A stretch of DNA of 64,000 bases from DAOMNO01 sp035443885 (GCA_035443885.1 DAOMNO010000003.1:124001-188000); one strand, 5' to 3'. Shown: positions 49,541-57,182, counted from the first letter of the stretch. Made by a program: numbers and translations. The notes: generated from the letters alone by a model not told the origin.

Positions 49541-49560
49541 TCGCAACGCAACTCGCCGCG

Positions 49561-50322
49561 TTACGCAACCTCCTGCATGTCTTCCGCATCCGATTCATCA
49601 TCGTCGAGGTGTACATGCACCTCGCCAAGTGCATCGCGGCTGGCGTAGCCGAGTTCTTCCAGCGCGATGAGGGCGGCGTCCTGCTCAGCCTGCTTCTTCG
49701 ACGGCCCCCAGCAGGAGCCGAAACGCCTCGCGCCGATCTCCACGCACACTTCAAAGCACTTGGCGTGATCCGGGCCTTTCTCATCCAGCACGAGATATTG
49801 TGGCGTCATCGAAAGATTCTGCTGCGCCACCTGCTGCAACACGGATTTGAAGTTCGATTGATGACCAGACCGCGCTGCTCGCTCAATCCACGGCGTGAGC
49901 TTCTGCAAAATGAACTTCCTCGCCACATCAAGCCCGCCGTCGATGAAGAGTGCGCCAATCAGCGATTCATAGACGGCAGCAACAACAGACCCCGGCAGCG
50001 CGGTTCGGTTGCTCATACCCTTACCGAGCCTGAGCAGCTCTTCGAGCTTCAGCTCCTCTGCGATCTTCGCGCACACGCGGCGACTCACCACGGTGGACTT
50101 GATCTTCGTCATCTCGCCTTCGAGCAGGTTCTCGTAGTTGGCGAAGAGATGCTCGCAGACAACCATACCGAGTACAGCATCACCGAGAAACTCCAGCCGC
50201 TCATTGCTCTGCAATCGCGAGTCGGCCAGTGACGCATGGGTCAGGGCGCGCTTAAGCAGTGCCTTGTCCTTGAACGCATAGCCGAGCAACTCCTCGGCTT
50301 TGTGAATGTCCTGTGTTTCCAT
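49561..50322 (-). CDS. rnc: Ribonuclease III
   Basis: 253 residues. The catalytic signature N-E-R-L-E-F-L-G-D-A-V-L is at about 40-51, with the second acidic site in V-Y-E-S-L-I-G-A-L-F. The C-terminal double-stranded RNA-binding domain (F-K-S-V-L-Q-Q-V-A-Q-Q, then G-S-C-W-G-P-S-K-K-Q-A-E-Q-D-A-A) is complete. It cleaves double-stranded RNA during rRNA maturation and mRNA decay. An acidic tail (L-D-D-D-E-S-D-A-E-D) is extra. No era or acpP gene is beside it. Confidence 0.96.
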   Translation of the reverse strand: METQDIHKAEELLGYAFKDKALLKRALTHASLADSRLQSNERLEFLGDAVLGMVVCEHLFANYENLLEGEMTKIKSTVVSRRVCAKIAEELKLEELLRLGKGMSNRTALPGSVVAAVYESLIGALFIDGGLDVARKFILQKLTPWIERAARSGHQSNFKSVLQQVAQQNLSMTPQYLVLDEKGPDHAKCFEVCVEIGARRFGSCWGPSKKQAEQDAALIALEELGYASRDALGEVHVHLDDDESDAEDMQEVA

Positions 50323-50691
50323 ACGTTGCCCGAGAGTGCGGCCCCAAGCCGCATGACCCCCGCCAAGGCGAAGGTGCCGAAGGATGATTCATCTTCCGAG
50401 CGGGCTTTGCAGCCGGCAGGTGACGATCAACCTGGCGGCTGGAAAACTCGATCAGGGGAGCCACGAGACTCCGCAGTCAAACTATACCCCGGATATTTCA
50501 GAAAGCCGACCGAAACATCCTGGTGAAACGCAAAAAATGCCGTGAGGGCAACTCATTCGGTTCGAGTTGCAGGTAGGTATACACCGCCATCGACCGGCGA
50601 TGCGCGATGGTCCTGCTCTGAACGAAAACCCTGATGGGCACCGCCCACCAGTTGCACGCACCGCGCAACGCACGCTCCACAATTTCAGGGC

Positions 50692-50730
50692 GGGGGTGCC
50701 ATGCTTCGTCCCACAGGGCGAAGCATGATT
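50692..50730. repeat. Dispersed palindromic element, copy 1
   Basis: A hairpin with arms CATGCTTCG (50700-50708) and CGAAGCATG (50719-50727) and inner CCC/GGG pairs, preceded by a G-run and TGC and followed by ATT. A near-identical copy is at 62243-62281; the two differ inside the hairpin by one base (A or G in the loop). Confidence 0.8.
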
Positions 50731-50757
50731 CACCGCGGAGCACGCGGAGATCGCGGA
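50727..50757. repeat. Second shared module, copy 1
   Basis: A purine-rich segment (GATTCACCGCGGAGCACGCG and on) that matches 25 of 30 bases at 62354-62383. Here it abuts the palindrome directly; at the other site it is 75 bp away. Confidence 0.5.
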
Positions 50758-50802
50758 AATGGTGCAAGGCGAGTCAACAAGTCAAAAAGCCAACACATCA
50801 CA

Positions 50803-51372
50803 TCATCGTCTCCGCCGGCGGCAGCCGAGGGCAGCGAGCCCGAACACGCCCAGCGCGGCGGGCGCGGGAACGCCAAAATGAATGTCATCGATATATACAT
50901 TGCTTGTTGGGGCAGGTCGGTATAGCAAGGCTTTGTCAAACGCAATATCTGACATTAACCCTATAAACAACCCGCCACCGCCACCCACAACATAACTACT
51001 CGTATAAAGTAGCGTATCTTCGGAATATAACCCGATTCGGAGACCGCCGGGAAACTCCGCTGCTATATACTTTTGAGGCGTGTCAAATACGACCCATATG
51101 TCATTATTACTCCCGCGAATCCCCTCGCCGTCATTTGGCATCAGACCAGACGAATGAAAATACCCCAACTGCTGCCCGGTGAATGTCACGCCGAGGTCGG
51201 CATAGTGATGAGGCAGAACAGGTGCGCCAAATGAGTGGCCCGTAAAATCGATCGTCGTGTGCGTGCCGACAGCACTCTGCCACGCCGCCTTGTTCGTGTA
51301 TTGGACGACAGCGCCATCTGCTGCGGCGCAGCAACCCAGAAGAATCGCGATGCTTACAAGAGTAACTTTCAT
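50803..51372 (-). CDS. Exported protein with PEP-CTERM-like sorting tail
   Basis: 189 residues from ATG 51372, with GGAG 8 bp upstream. A signal peptide (V-T-L-V-S-I-A-I-L-L-G-C-C-A-A-A-D-G-A) is followed by a beta-rich domain with T-I-D-F-T-G-H-S-F-G-A-P and V-Y-I-D-D-I-H-F-G, like a concanavalin or PEP-CTERM-associated fold. The C-terminus is V-P-A-P, a hydrophobic stretch (A-L-G-V-F-G-L-A-A-L-G) and five Arg, which is the plan of an exosortase target though with V-P-A-P in place of V-P-E-P. The middle of the gene is only about 45% GC (my count over 50881-51120), below its surroundings. Sorting implies surface or extracellular-matrix delivery. Confidence 0.8.
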   Translation of the reverse strand: MKVTLVSIAILLGCCAAADGAVVQYTNKAAWQSAVGTHTTIDFTGHSFGAPVLPHHYADLGVTFTGQQLGYFHSSGLMPNDGEGIRGSNNDIWVVFDTPQKYIAAEFPGGLRIGLYSEDTLLYTSSYVVGGGGGLFIGLMSDIAFDKALLYRPAPTSNVYIDDIHFGVPAPAALGVFGLAALGCRRRRR

Positions 51373-51394
51373 GTCATCATCTCCATTGCTGAAA

Positions 51395-51422
51395 CCCCGG
51401 ACGACCCGTTGGCCGTCCGGGG
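51395..51422 (-). terminator. Hairpin terminator between the dockerin and PEP-CTERM-like genes
   Basis: CCCCGGACG (51395-51403) pairs with CGTCCGGGG (51414-51422). On the minus strand it is followed by TTTC. It lies 16 bp past the stop of the gene at 51438-51800 and just before the next ATG. Confidence 0.6.
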
Positions 51423-51437
51423 CATATGCTTGATATC

Positions 51438-51800
51438 TCAGTTGGCGAACGGGTCCGTCCCAATGCACTGCGGACAGTTCACGCACTGCATCACGCGGTT
51501 CTTGAAGTAGCAACTCCAGCGGGCTTTCTGCCGATCGCTGCCGCTCATCATGACTTCAAGGAACTCATTGAACTGCTGCTGGGTGATTCCTGCTTCGGTC
51601 AGCAGATCGCTCAGCGACAACACGGCCGTGTCGAAACCCGGACACGGGCCCCAGTTCGCCAGCAGAATCAGCAAATCCTGCACATCCACTCGGAAGTCGC
51701 CGTTGAGGTCCGCGCGGCAGTAGTACTCCGGATACATCAGGAACGCGCGATGGACGGTCCTACGGCCAAGCTGAATCTGACTGGAGAACACACTCATCAT
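51438..51800 (-). CDS. Small protein with internal dockerin-like repeat
   Basis: 120 residues with no recognisable signal peptide. One dockerin-like unit lies near the N-terminus (C-R-A-D-L-N-G-D-F-R-V-D-V-Q-D-L-L-I-L-L-A-N-W-G), followed by a helical part (L-S-D-L-L-T-E-A-G-I-T-Q-Q-Q-F-N-E-F-L) and a Cys-rich end (C-V-N-C-P-Q-C). In the other window proteins the repeat sits at the C-terminus after a signal peptide, so this may be the remnant of a longer gene or a short gene of another design. A G-rich run precedes the start. It is transcribed toward the PEP-CTERM-like gene. Confidence 0.6.
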   Translation of the reverse strand: MMSVFSSQIQLGRRTVHRAFLMYPEYYCRADLNGDFRVDVQDLLILLANWGPCPGFDTAVLSLSDLLTEAGITQQQFNEFLEVMMSGSDRQKARWSCYFKNRVMQCVNCPQCIGTDPFAN

Positions 51801-52257
51801 TCAAACCCCCCGGCCCCGTCGGTCCCCAATGAACTCATCCGGGGGGAAGCCGGAAGTGGAGGATTGGCGACGATCCCGAACCCCCGCCCCGTGCGAGGGC
51901 TTGGCGTCGCTGTTAGACCGTACAGCAGGAATGACTGTTTGCAAGCAGAATCTCGCTGTTTTGGCGAGGTCAGCGCCGTTTGACAGGGGCGCGAGGACCA
52001 CAGTTGCCTGGCGTGCAGCACGGTCATTCCACAGGGAGATACGCTGGTTTCGCAGCGATTTTGCGCGCGGGAGCGGCAGATTTTTACGTCGCAGCAGCAC
52101 ATGCCTCCGGTCTGTTCAGTCAACGCACCGGCCAGAGGCCCTCCCCTGCGGCAGTTGAAGCGGCTCCAGCACCCCGCTTTTGCCCGCCTGAGGGGGTGGC
52201 GAGGAATCGATGGTTGTGCTATCCTTCGCGGTTCCCCGTTTCGGAGAGGTTTCAGCC
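51801..52257. other. Intergenic region, 457 bp, upstream of rpmH
   Basis: Open frames exist on both strands but have no credible start, composition or motif. I looked for RNase P RNA, tmRNA and SRP RNA signatures and saw none. It probably holds the rpmH promoter (a TATCCT lies 33 bp before the rpmH ATG). Confidence 0.5.
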
Positions 52258-52398
52258 ATGCATTACCCCCGCCGTCAGAGCAATGTGAAGCGAATCCGGA
52301 AGTTCGGCTTCCGTGCGCGAATGAAGACGCGGCTTGGTCGCCGCATCATCAACAGCAAGCGTCGTCTGGGCCGTCGCCTGCCGTCTTCGCCCCGCTAA
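52258..52398 (+). CDS. rpmH: Ribosomal protein bL34
   Basis: 46 residues, basic, with the bL34 core R-K-F-G-F-R-A-R-M-K-T-R-L-G-R-R-I-I-N-S-K-R-R-L-G-R-R-L. The start M-H-Y-P-R-R-Q-S-N-V-K-R differs from the common M-K-R-T-Y-Q-P-S but keeps the length. GGAGAGG lies about 8 bp before ATG 52258. It forms part of the large ribosomal subunit. In most bacteria rnpA and yidC follow; here the convergent aroK gene overlaps its stop codon by 4 bp instead. Confidence 0.95.
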   Translation: MHYPRRQSNVKRIRKFGFRARMKTRLGRRIINSKRRLGRRLPSSPR

Positions 52399-52961
52399 TC
52401 GCTCTTCCCAGCGTTCACCGCTTTCTTGTTCAACTCCTCCGGCCGCGCCAGCTTTTCTGCGAGCGCGGCCGCGATTGTTTCCGGAGCGGTCTCGGCATTG
52501 ATCGTGATATCCGCGATCTGGCGATACATTGGCTCGCGCTCCTTCAGCACGACTTCAACTTCATCCGCCGTGCCCTGCCCCGTCAGGCTCGGTCGATCAC
52601 CTTGATCGGCACGCAATCGCGCGGTCAATGTCTCGGCTGAACATTTGAGATAGACAGTTCTCGCGCGGCCTGCATGTTGCGCAGCGCGTATGGCACGCAT
52701 CGCTTCTGGAATTGTCGCCGTCCCACCGCCGAGCGCAATCACGTGGTCATCAAATTGCAGCGCGTCCGTAAGGGCCTGCTCCTCGACTGCTCGCCACGCC
52801 GCTTCACCATGACGCCGCCACGCCTCGGTTACAGATCGTTCTCCCAACCGACCGAGCGTGATGTCATCAAGATCGAGAAAGGCCCGCCTCAAGCGTGAAG
52901 CCAGTGCGCGGCCGACCGTCGTTTTGCCGGAACCTCGGAAACCCAGAAGGAGCACATTCAT
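52395..52961 (-). CDS. aroK: Shikimate kinase
   Basis: 188 residues from ATG 52961. The nucleotide-binding loop G-F-R-G-S-G-K-T-T-V-G is at 7-17, followed by L-D-L-D-D-I (the D-x-D of shikimate binding), H-G-E-A-A-W-R-A-V-E and V-I-A-L-G-G-G-T-A. The lid segment has R-L-R-A-D-Q-G-D-R-P-S-L-T. It phosphorylates shikimate in aromatic amino-acid synthesis. The frame extends to 53255 but the extension covers the PilZ gene in antisense and has no homology. A second ATG at 52970 adds three residues. Its stop overlaps that of rpmH. Confidence 0.93.
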   Translation of the reverse strand: MNVLLLGFRGSGKTTVGRALASRLRRAFLDLDDITLGRLGERSVTEAWRRHGEAAWRAVEEQALTDALQFDDHVIALGGGTATIPEAMRAIRAAQHAGRARTVYLKCSAETLTARLRADQGDRPSLTGQGTADEVEVVLKEREPMYRQIADITINAETAPETIAAALAEKLARPEELNKKAVNAGKSD

Positions 52962-53025
52962 GGCGTGCATTCCAGTAGTAAAGAAAACCAACGTGTCTTT
53001 CGCGCGTGTCCCCCCGCCGGGCTGG

Positions 53026-53403
53026 TTACGCAGCGCGTCGGAAGGCGCCCTGTCCCAGCCTGCCGAGCAGTCGAGCGCGATCTGAGGGCGTGAGGAAATC
53101 TCGAATCTGCAGGGCGGCTCGGCGGGGGCCGGGGTCATCCGCTTCATCAAAGACGCGAACGATCGTTCCGTCACCGGAGACCGTTTCTCGTTCACCCGGC
53201 AATTGAAGCTGGAAGCACACAGCCTCACCCGGCTCCAAGACTTCATCCAGTTCAAATCGAATGCCGCTCTCGCTCACGTCATACGCATGACCGTGCATCT
53301 GGCGGATCGCCAGATCACATGCCCGCTGGATAGTTACCGCGGTGTACATGGGCGGCAGCACGAAGCGAGCATGTTGCCGACGATTGAATGTGTGCTGACT
53401 CAT
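53026..53403 (-). CDS. PilZ domain protein (c-di-GMP receptor)
   Basis: 125 residues forming one PilZ domain. The N-terminal R-R-Q-H-A-R-F provides the R-x-x-x-R c-di-GMP switch, and D-V-S-E-S-G-I-R-F the D/N-x-S-x-x-G motif. Strands of the barrel follow (A-V-C-F-Q-L-Q-L, G-D-G-T-I-V-R-V). It should bind c-di-GMP and signal through an unknown partner, commonly motility or exopolysaccharide systems. AGGAGG is 7 bp before ATG 53403. It lies 64 bp upstream of aroK on the same strand. Confidence 0.9.
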   Translation of the reverse strand: MSQHTFNRRQHARFVLPPMYTAVTIQRACDLAIRQMHGHAYDVSESGIRFELDEVLEPGEAVCFQLQLPGERETVSGDGTIVRVFDEADDPGPRRAALQIRDFLTPSDRARLLGRLGQGAFRRAA

Positions 53404-53482
53404 GCGCGGAGCCTCCTGACGGTTTCAGTCGCGTCGCCTCGCGCTTTATCGGCTCGGAGAATATCGGGCTTGAGCGCGAGTT

Positions 53483-53983
53483 TTATGCGGATTCGCGGCA
53501 CGCCGAGTCGGACCATCCATGCCGACTCTTCGGCGCGGACCCACGAGCGATGAGCTGAATCGCGACCCCCTCGATCTTCACGCCCATTTCGCGCTCAATG
53601 CGATCAATCACGTCTTTCGGCAGATTCTCCAAAAGCTGCGATCCCAAGTGATGCGGTACGTCGGCGATTTCCGAGCTGTCGGCGAATCGGATATGCAGGT
53701 GGTCGTCCGTATCCGCTTCATACCGGCAGCAGCCGCTTTCAGTCGGCAGCTTTCGCACCAGACCGACGCGGCAGAGAGCTTCGAGCGTGTTATAAACCGT
53801 CGCAAGGCTGATGCCATCAAGCTGAGGCTGCACCAGCTTGAAGAGAGCTTCCGCTGTCGGATGCGAGTGGCAATCCCTCAGGGCTTCATACACCGCTGCA
53901 CGCTGGCGCGTGCAACGAATCTGATGGGCAGCAAAAAGCTCTCGAATACAAATCAACGGCATCGTCTCCTGTCTATGCGTCAT
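53483..53983 (-). CDS. Fur-family transcriptional regulator lacking CxxC zinc pairs
   Basis: 166 residues from ATG 53983. The winged helix is clear: R-C-T-R-Q-R-A-A-V-Y-E-A-L, H-P-T-A-E-A-L-F-K-L-V, I-S-L-A-T-V-Y-N-T-L-E-A-L. The dimerisation domain has R-Y-E-A-D-T-D-D-H-L-H-I-R-F, where the C-x-x-C-G pair of Fur and PerR is replaced by R-F-A-D-S-S, and the second CxxC is also missing. So the structural zinc site is lost while the regulatory site (D-D-H-L-H) may remain. ilvC diverges 102 bp away. An alternative ATG at 53962 follows AGGAG closely. Metal or peroxide control cannot be distinguished. Confidence 0.88.
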   Translation of the reverse strand: MTHRQETMPLICIRELFAAHQIRCTRQRAAVYEALRDCHSHPTAEALFKLVQPQLDGISLATVYNTLEALCRVGLVRKLPTESGCCRYEADTDDHLHIRFADSSEIADVPHHLGSQLLENLPKDVIDRIEREMGVKIEGVAIQLIARGSAPKSRHGWSDSACRESA

Positions 53984-54085
53984 ACCCCACCCCGTCCAAG
54001 GGTGATTATTCCCCTCGCATCGGCCTGAGGCCACCCGCAAGCATCATCCGGTGTGGAATGTCGAAGGCTGGTAAGCTGGGTTCCC

Positions 54086-55105
54086 ATGTCGCTGACCATC
54101 CTGCGAGGCCCGGAACAGGCCCCGCTCCAGCCGCTGCTGGGGCGAACGGTCGCCGTCATTGGATTCGGCAATCAGGGCAGCGCTCACGCGCTGAATCTGC
54201 GCGATTCAGGCGTGCGCGTGATCGTTGGCAATCGCCGTGACAGCGAGAGCGGCCGACTTGCCATCGCAGCGGGCTTTGAGCCATTGCCGATCGCTGAAGC
54301 GGTCTCCCATGCTGATCTCGTGATCCTTGCCGTACCGGATGAAGCGCATGGCGAGGTCTATTCCCGGCACATTCAGCCAAATGTCAAGGCGGACGCGACA
54401 CTTGGCCTCCTGCACGGCCTGAGCGTTCGGTTCGGCATCCTTCGCCCGACGAAAGGCGTCGGCGTCATTATGGTTGCTCCCAAGGGACCGGGAGCGACCC
54501 TTCGCGAGCGCTACCTCCAGGAACTGGGCATCCCCTGCCTGTTCGCACTCCACCAGGACTCCGCTTCGCACAATGCGGAAGCGATCGGACTTGCGTGGGC
54601 CAACGGCATCGGCTGCGCCAGAGCTGCAATCATCAAGACCACTTTCGCAGATGAAGCCGAGACCGATCTCTTCGGTGAGCAAGCCGTACTCTGTGGCGGC
54701 ATGACGTGGCTGATGCTGGCCGCCTTCCAGACGCTCGTGGAAGCAGGCTATCCGCCTGAACTGGCCTACCTCGAATGCTGCCATGAAGTGAAACAGGTGG
54801 CGGACCTCGTCTATGAGCGCGGCCTTGCTGCAATGATGCGCGCGATTAGCAATACGGCGGAGTTCGGCGCCTTTGCGGCGGGACCACGACTGGTCGATGA
54901 CGATGTACGCGCCAAACTGCGGGCGATTCTGGATGATGTTCGCAACGGCCGCTTTGCCTCACAACTTGAAACGGATCATGCAACAGGCTTTGCGTGGCTT
55001 ACCGCTCAACGGAAGATGCTCAACTCGCACGCCATTGAGCAGGCTGGCGCGATGATTCGCAACCTGATGCCGCGACGCGATGGATCGGGCGAATCGTCCG
55101 CCTGA
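54086..55105 (+). CDS. ilvC: Ketol-acid reductoisomerase
   Basis: 339 residues, class I length. The NADPH-binding loop reads I-G-F-G-N-Q-G-S-A-H-A-L-N-L-R-D-S-G. The Mg-binding residues appear in D-E-A-E-T-D-L-F-G-E-Q-A-V-L-C-G-G and E-C-C-H-E-V-K. The enzyme isomerises and reduces 2-acetolactate in valine, leucine and isoleucine synthesis. No ilvB, ilvN or ilvD is near. A TAAGCT box ends 8 bp before ATG 54086; the Fur-like gene diverges from it. Confidence 0.96.
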   Translation: MSLTILRGPEQAPLQPLLGRTVAVIGFGNQGSAHALNLRDSGVRVIVGNRRDSESGRLAIAAGFEPLPIAEAVSHADLVILAVPDEAHGEVYSRHIQPNVKADATLGLLHGLSVRFGILRPTKGVGVIMVAPKGPGATLRERYLQELGIPCLFALHQDSASHNAEAIGLAWANGIGCARAAIIKTTFADEAETDLFGEQAVLCGGMTWLMLAAFQTLVEAGYPPELAYLECCHEVKQVADLVYERGLAAMMRAISNTAEFGAFAAGPRLVDDDVRAKLRAILDDVRNGRFASQLETDHATGFAWLTAQRKMLNSHAIEQAGAMIRNLMPRRDGSGESSA

Positions 55106-55287
55106 ACGCCGACCGAACGCCGTTTCATCGATTGTTCTTCTGTTCTTTACACCGAATGAAGGCGCATTGAGGCTGCATGCATGAATTTCGATAGCGAAGC
55201 GTGCTGACTTGCCCGATGAGCGTGTACACGATTGGACATGCGCTTCCCCTGCGCCTTTGATGGCTGCTTACACAAGGACCGACCTGC

Positions 55288-56148
55288 TTGGAGTGGTATC
55301 ACGCTTTCATCCTCGGTCTCGTCGAAGGCATTACCGAGTTTCTCCCCGTCAGCTCGACGGGCCACCTCATCATCGCTTCATCTTTGATGGGCGTCGGTGA
55401 AGATGAGCGTGCGCGAGCTGTCAATGCCTTTCTCGTCATCCTTCAAGGCTTCACGCTTCTCGCCATCGTCGGCCTCTACTGGCCCCGCATGAGGCAGATG
55501 CTGCTCGGCCTCGTTGGTCGCGATCTCGCAGGGCGCAAACTTCTCATCAACGTGCTCATCGCGTTTACGCCCATCTTCATCCTCGGCCCACTGCTTCACT
55601 CGCGCATCATGGCGTGGCTGTTCAAGCCCGGCCCGGTGCTGGCGGCTCTTGCGCTGGGCGGCGTATGGATGATCTGGCTTGACCGGCGCAGAACCGCACA
55701 AGGCCAATCACCCGCAGCAGCGGGCATCGAAATCGATCACATGACATGGAAGCATGCGCTCGCCATCGGTCTCTTCCAATGTCTCTCGCTGTGGCCAGGC
55801 ACCTCGCGAGCGATGATGACCATCGCGGGCGGCGTCGTTGTCGGCCTCAAGCCCGCTCGCGCTGCGGAGTTTTCATTCCTGCTTGGCCTTCCCGCCATCG
55901 GCGGCGCAGTGGTGTATCAGCTCTATTCTGATTATCGACGTGACGGCCACTTCTACCTCATCACTGAACTTGGCTGGCTGCCGATCGCGGTCGCCATCGT
56001 GGTTACGGTCATTTCTGCTGCGCTCACGGTGAAATGGCTGATCGCCTTTCTCAACAGCCGTGGCCTTGCTGCATTCGGGTGGTACCGCCTTGCGCTCTGC
56101 ATCGTGCTCGGCGTATTGCTCTGGCAGGGCTGGGTTACGCTGCGCTGA
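55288..56148 (+). CDS. uppP: Undecaprenyl-diphosphate phosphatase
   Basis: 286 residues, multi-pass. The two catalytic motifs are present: L-V-E-G-I-T-E-F-L-P-V-S-S-T-G-H near the N-terminus and C-L-S-L-W-P-G-T-S-R-A-M-M-T near 170. It dephosphorylates undecaprenyl pyrophosphate to recycle the lipid carrier for peptidoglycan and surface polymers. Start is TTG 55288 with AAGGA 9 bp upstream; the protein then begins E-W-Y-H-A-F-I-L-G as in homologs. The space of 180 bp before it holds nothing recognised. Confidence 0.94.
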   Translation: MEWYHAFILGLVEGITEFLPVSSTGHLIIASSLMGVGEDERARAVNAFLVILQGFTLLAIVGLYWPRMRQMLLGLVGRDLAGRKLLINVLIAFTPIFILGPLLHSRIMAWLFKPGPVLAALALGGVWMIWLDRRRTAQGQSPAAAGIEIDHMTWKHALAIGLFQCLSLWPGTSRAMMTIAGGVVVGLKPARAAEFSFLLGLPAIGGAVVYQLYSDYRRDGHFYLITELGWLPIAVAIVVTVISAALTVKWLIAFLNSRGLAAFGWYRLALCIVLGVLLWQGWVTLR

Positions 56149-56157
56149 GTACGCGGT

Positions 56158-56673
56158 TCAGGACACGCCGGCTTCCATTGCCATGAGATCAGAATAACTT
56201 GCGCTCACCGGCTCACCCAGCACCGGCGCAAATACGGTGCGCAACTCCGCGATGGCGTCGTGACACGCTTTCACATTAAATCGTCGCGACACCTTGGCTT
56301 CAAACTCCAGGAAGCAACCCAAGCCCTCAATCTCATCTAGGTGAATGCGCACCTCGCCGAACATCCATAAATCGCGCAGTTTCACAACCGTCAGCCACGG
56401 CTTGAGGCTCTCCGTTCCCCAGCGGCGTTTCGCTTGTTCATCGCTGAGAATCGAGTAGTTGCTCATGCGAGGCGAAGCGCGATCAGGCCGATGATAAAAA
56501 ATCCACTCCACCGGCTCGCCCGGCGCGCTGCGCCGCTTCAAGCGGCCATCACTGAGTTTGAAATAGAGATCGGTCTGCGTGAGTATGCCGATGTGCACGG
56601 CAGGCAGCGCGGCGCACTGCGTTCGTGCGGCCTCGATGTTGCGTAGCTCAGCTTTAAACTCAATGTTCTGCAT
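56158..56673 (-). CDS. CYTH domain protein (class IV adenylate cyclase-like)
   Basis: 171 residues from ATG 56673. It opens with N-I-E-F-K-A-E-L, close to the N-I-E-I-K-A start of class IV adenylate cyclase/thiamine triphosphatase-type CYTH proteins. Charged residues on alternating strands follow (L-K-R-R; W-I-F-Y-H-R-P-D; V-V-K-L-R-D; F-G-E-V-R-I-H-L-D-E-I; F-L-E-F-E-A-K-V), as in the triphosphate tunnel fold. It probably acts on a triphosphorylated substrate, but adenylate cyclase activity is not proved. The ATG overlaps the preceding stop by 3 bp or less (ATGA). Confidence 0.85.
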   Translation of the reverse strand: MQNIEFKAELRNIEAARTQCAALPAVHIGILTQTDLYFKLSDGRLKRRSAPGEPVEWIFYHRPDRASPRMSNYSILSDEQAKRRWGTESLKPWLTVVKLRDLWMFGEVRIHLDEIEGLGCFLEFEAKVSRRFNVKACHDAIAELRTVFAPVLGEPVSASYSDLMAMEAGVS

Positions 56674-57146
56674 CAGCGCATCACCTCGGCATCGTTCAGG
56701 CGCGCACCAGCCTGAAGACGCGCCAGTTCCTGCTCTATCGCGAAACGGTCGGGCAGCACTTCTTCCTGCAACACGCCGCCCTTGTCCAGCCGCACCAGCC
56801 GCCACACGCCGGATTGCGGATCGCGCCCACCGAAATAGACCGCGTCTTCATGAGCAATCGGCCCCGCGCCGTCGATCCAGCCACGCTGGTCGGCAGGCTC
56901 CATCCTTCCATTGACGCGAAGCCGCATGAGTCGCCAGTCCAGATGCTCCTGTCGGCGAGCGTCGATGGTTACTTGCCAGAAGTATTGATCCGTGCCGACG
57001 ACTGCCGGTACGCCGCCGAGGAGATTCGCTACATGCGGGCGAGGAAACAACGTGCCGCCCAGTGCCCACGCCAGCAGGGCCGCCATGATGACGAAGATCA
57101 CCAGCTTGATGATCAGGCTGCGAAAACCAAGCGCCAGTTGGCCCAT
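56673..57146 (-). CDS. Single-pass membrane hypothetical protein (157 aa)
   Basis: 157 residues from ATG 57146. One N-terminal membrane helix (L-I-I-K-L-V-I-F-V-I-M-A-A-L-L-A-W-A-L-G) and a soluble extracytoplasmic domain with strands such as Q-Y-F-W-Q-V-T-I-D-A and W-R-L-V-R-L-D-K-G-G. The stop overlaps the start of the CYTH gene (ATGA), so the two are translationally coupled. A TACAAT box ends 9 bp before the ATG. The frame extends to 57308 but that part has no signal. I do not recognise the family. Confidence 0.7.
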   Translation of the reverse strand: MGQLALGFRSLIIKLVIFVIMAALLAWALGGTLFPRPHVANLLGGVPAVVGTDQYFWQVTIDARRQEHLDWRLMRLRVNGRMEPADQRGWIDGAGPIAHEDAVYFGGRDPQSGVWRLVRLDKGGVLQEEVLPDRFAIEQELARLQAGARLNDAEVMR

Positions 57147-57155
57147 AGATGGGAG

Positions 57156-57161
57156 ATTGTA
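57156..57161 (-). promoter_or_regulatory. Predicted -10 box (TACAAT) of the gene ending at 56673
   Basis: TACAAT on the minus strand ends 9 bp before ATG 57146. A divergent TACAGT box (57177-57182) serves the gene on the other strand, so the two promoters lie back to back within 30 bp. Confidence 0.5.
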
Positions 57162-57176
57162 GCGGCAGGTCGGTGC

Positions 57177-57182
57177 TACAGT
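57177..57182 (+). promoter_or_regulatory. Predicted -10 box (TACAGT) of the M20 amidohydrolase gene
   Basis: TACAGT ends 9 bp before ATG 57192, with no Shine-Dalgarno, predicting a leaderless message. Confidence 0.5.

Larger units (their letters stand above)
50323..50802. other. Intergenic region, 480 bp, with a dispersed palindrome
   Basis: No supported gene. It contains a palindromic repeat copy (50692-50730) directly followed by a purine-rich second module (50727-50757). The remaining sequence shows no recognised feature. Confidence 0.6.

Noticed and set aside
50498..50767. 89-codon open frame on the - strand in the rnc/PEP-CTERM gap
   Set aside because: It runs through the palindromic repeat and has no recognisable pattern, start signal or conservation I can see.
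51829..52158. Open frame upstream of rpmH
   Set aside because: Arg/Ser-rich, no start signal; not distinguishable from random GC-rich sequence.
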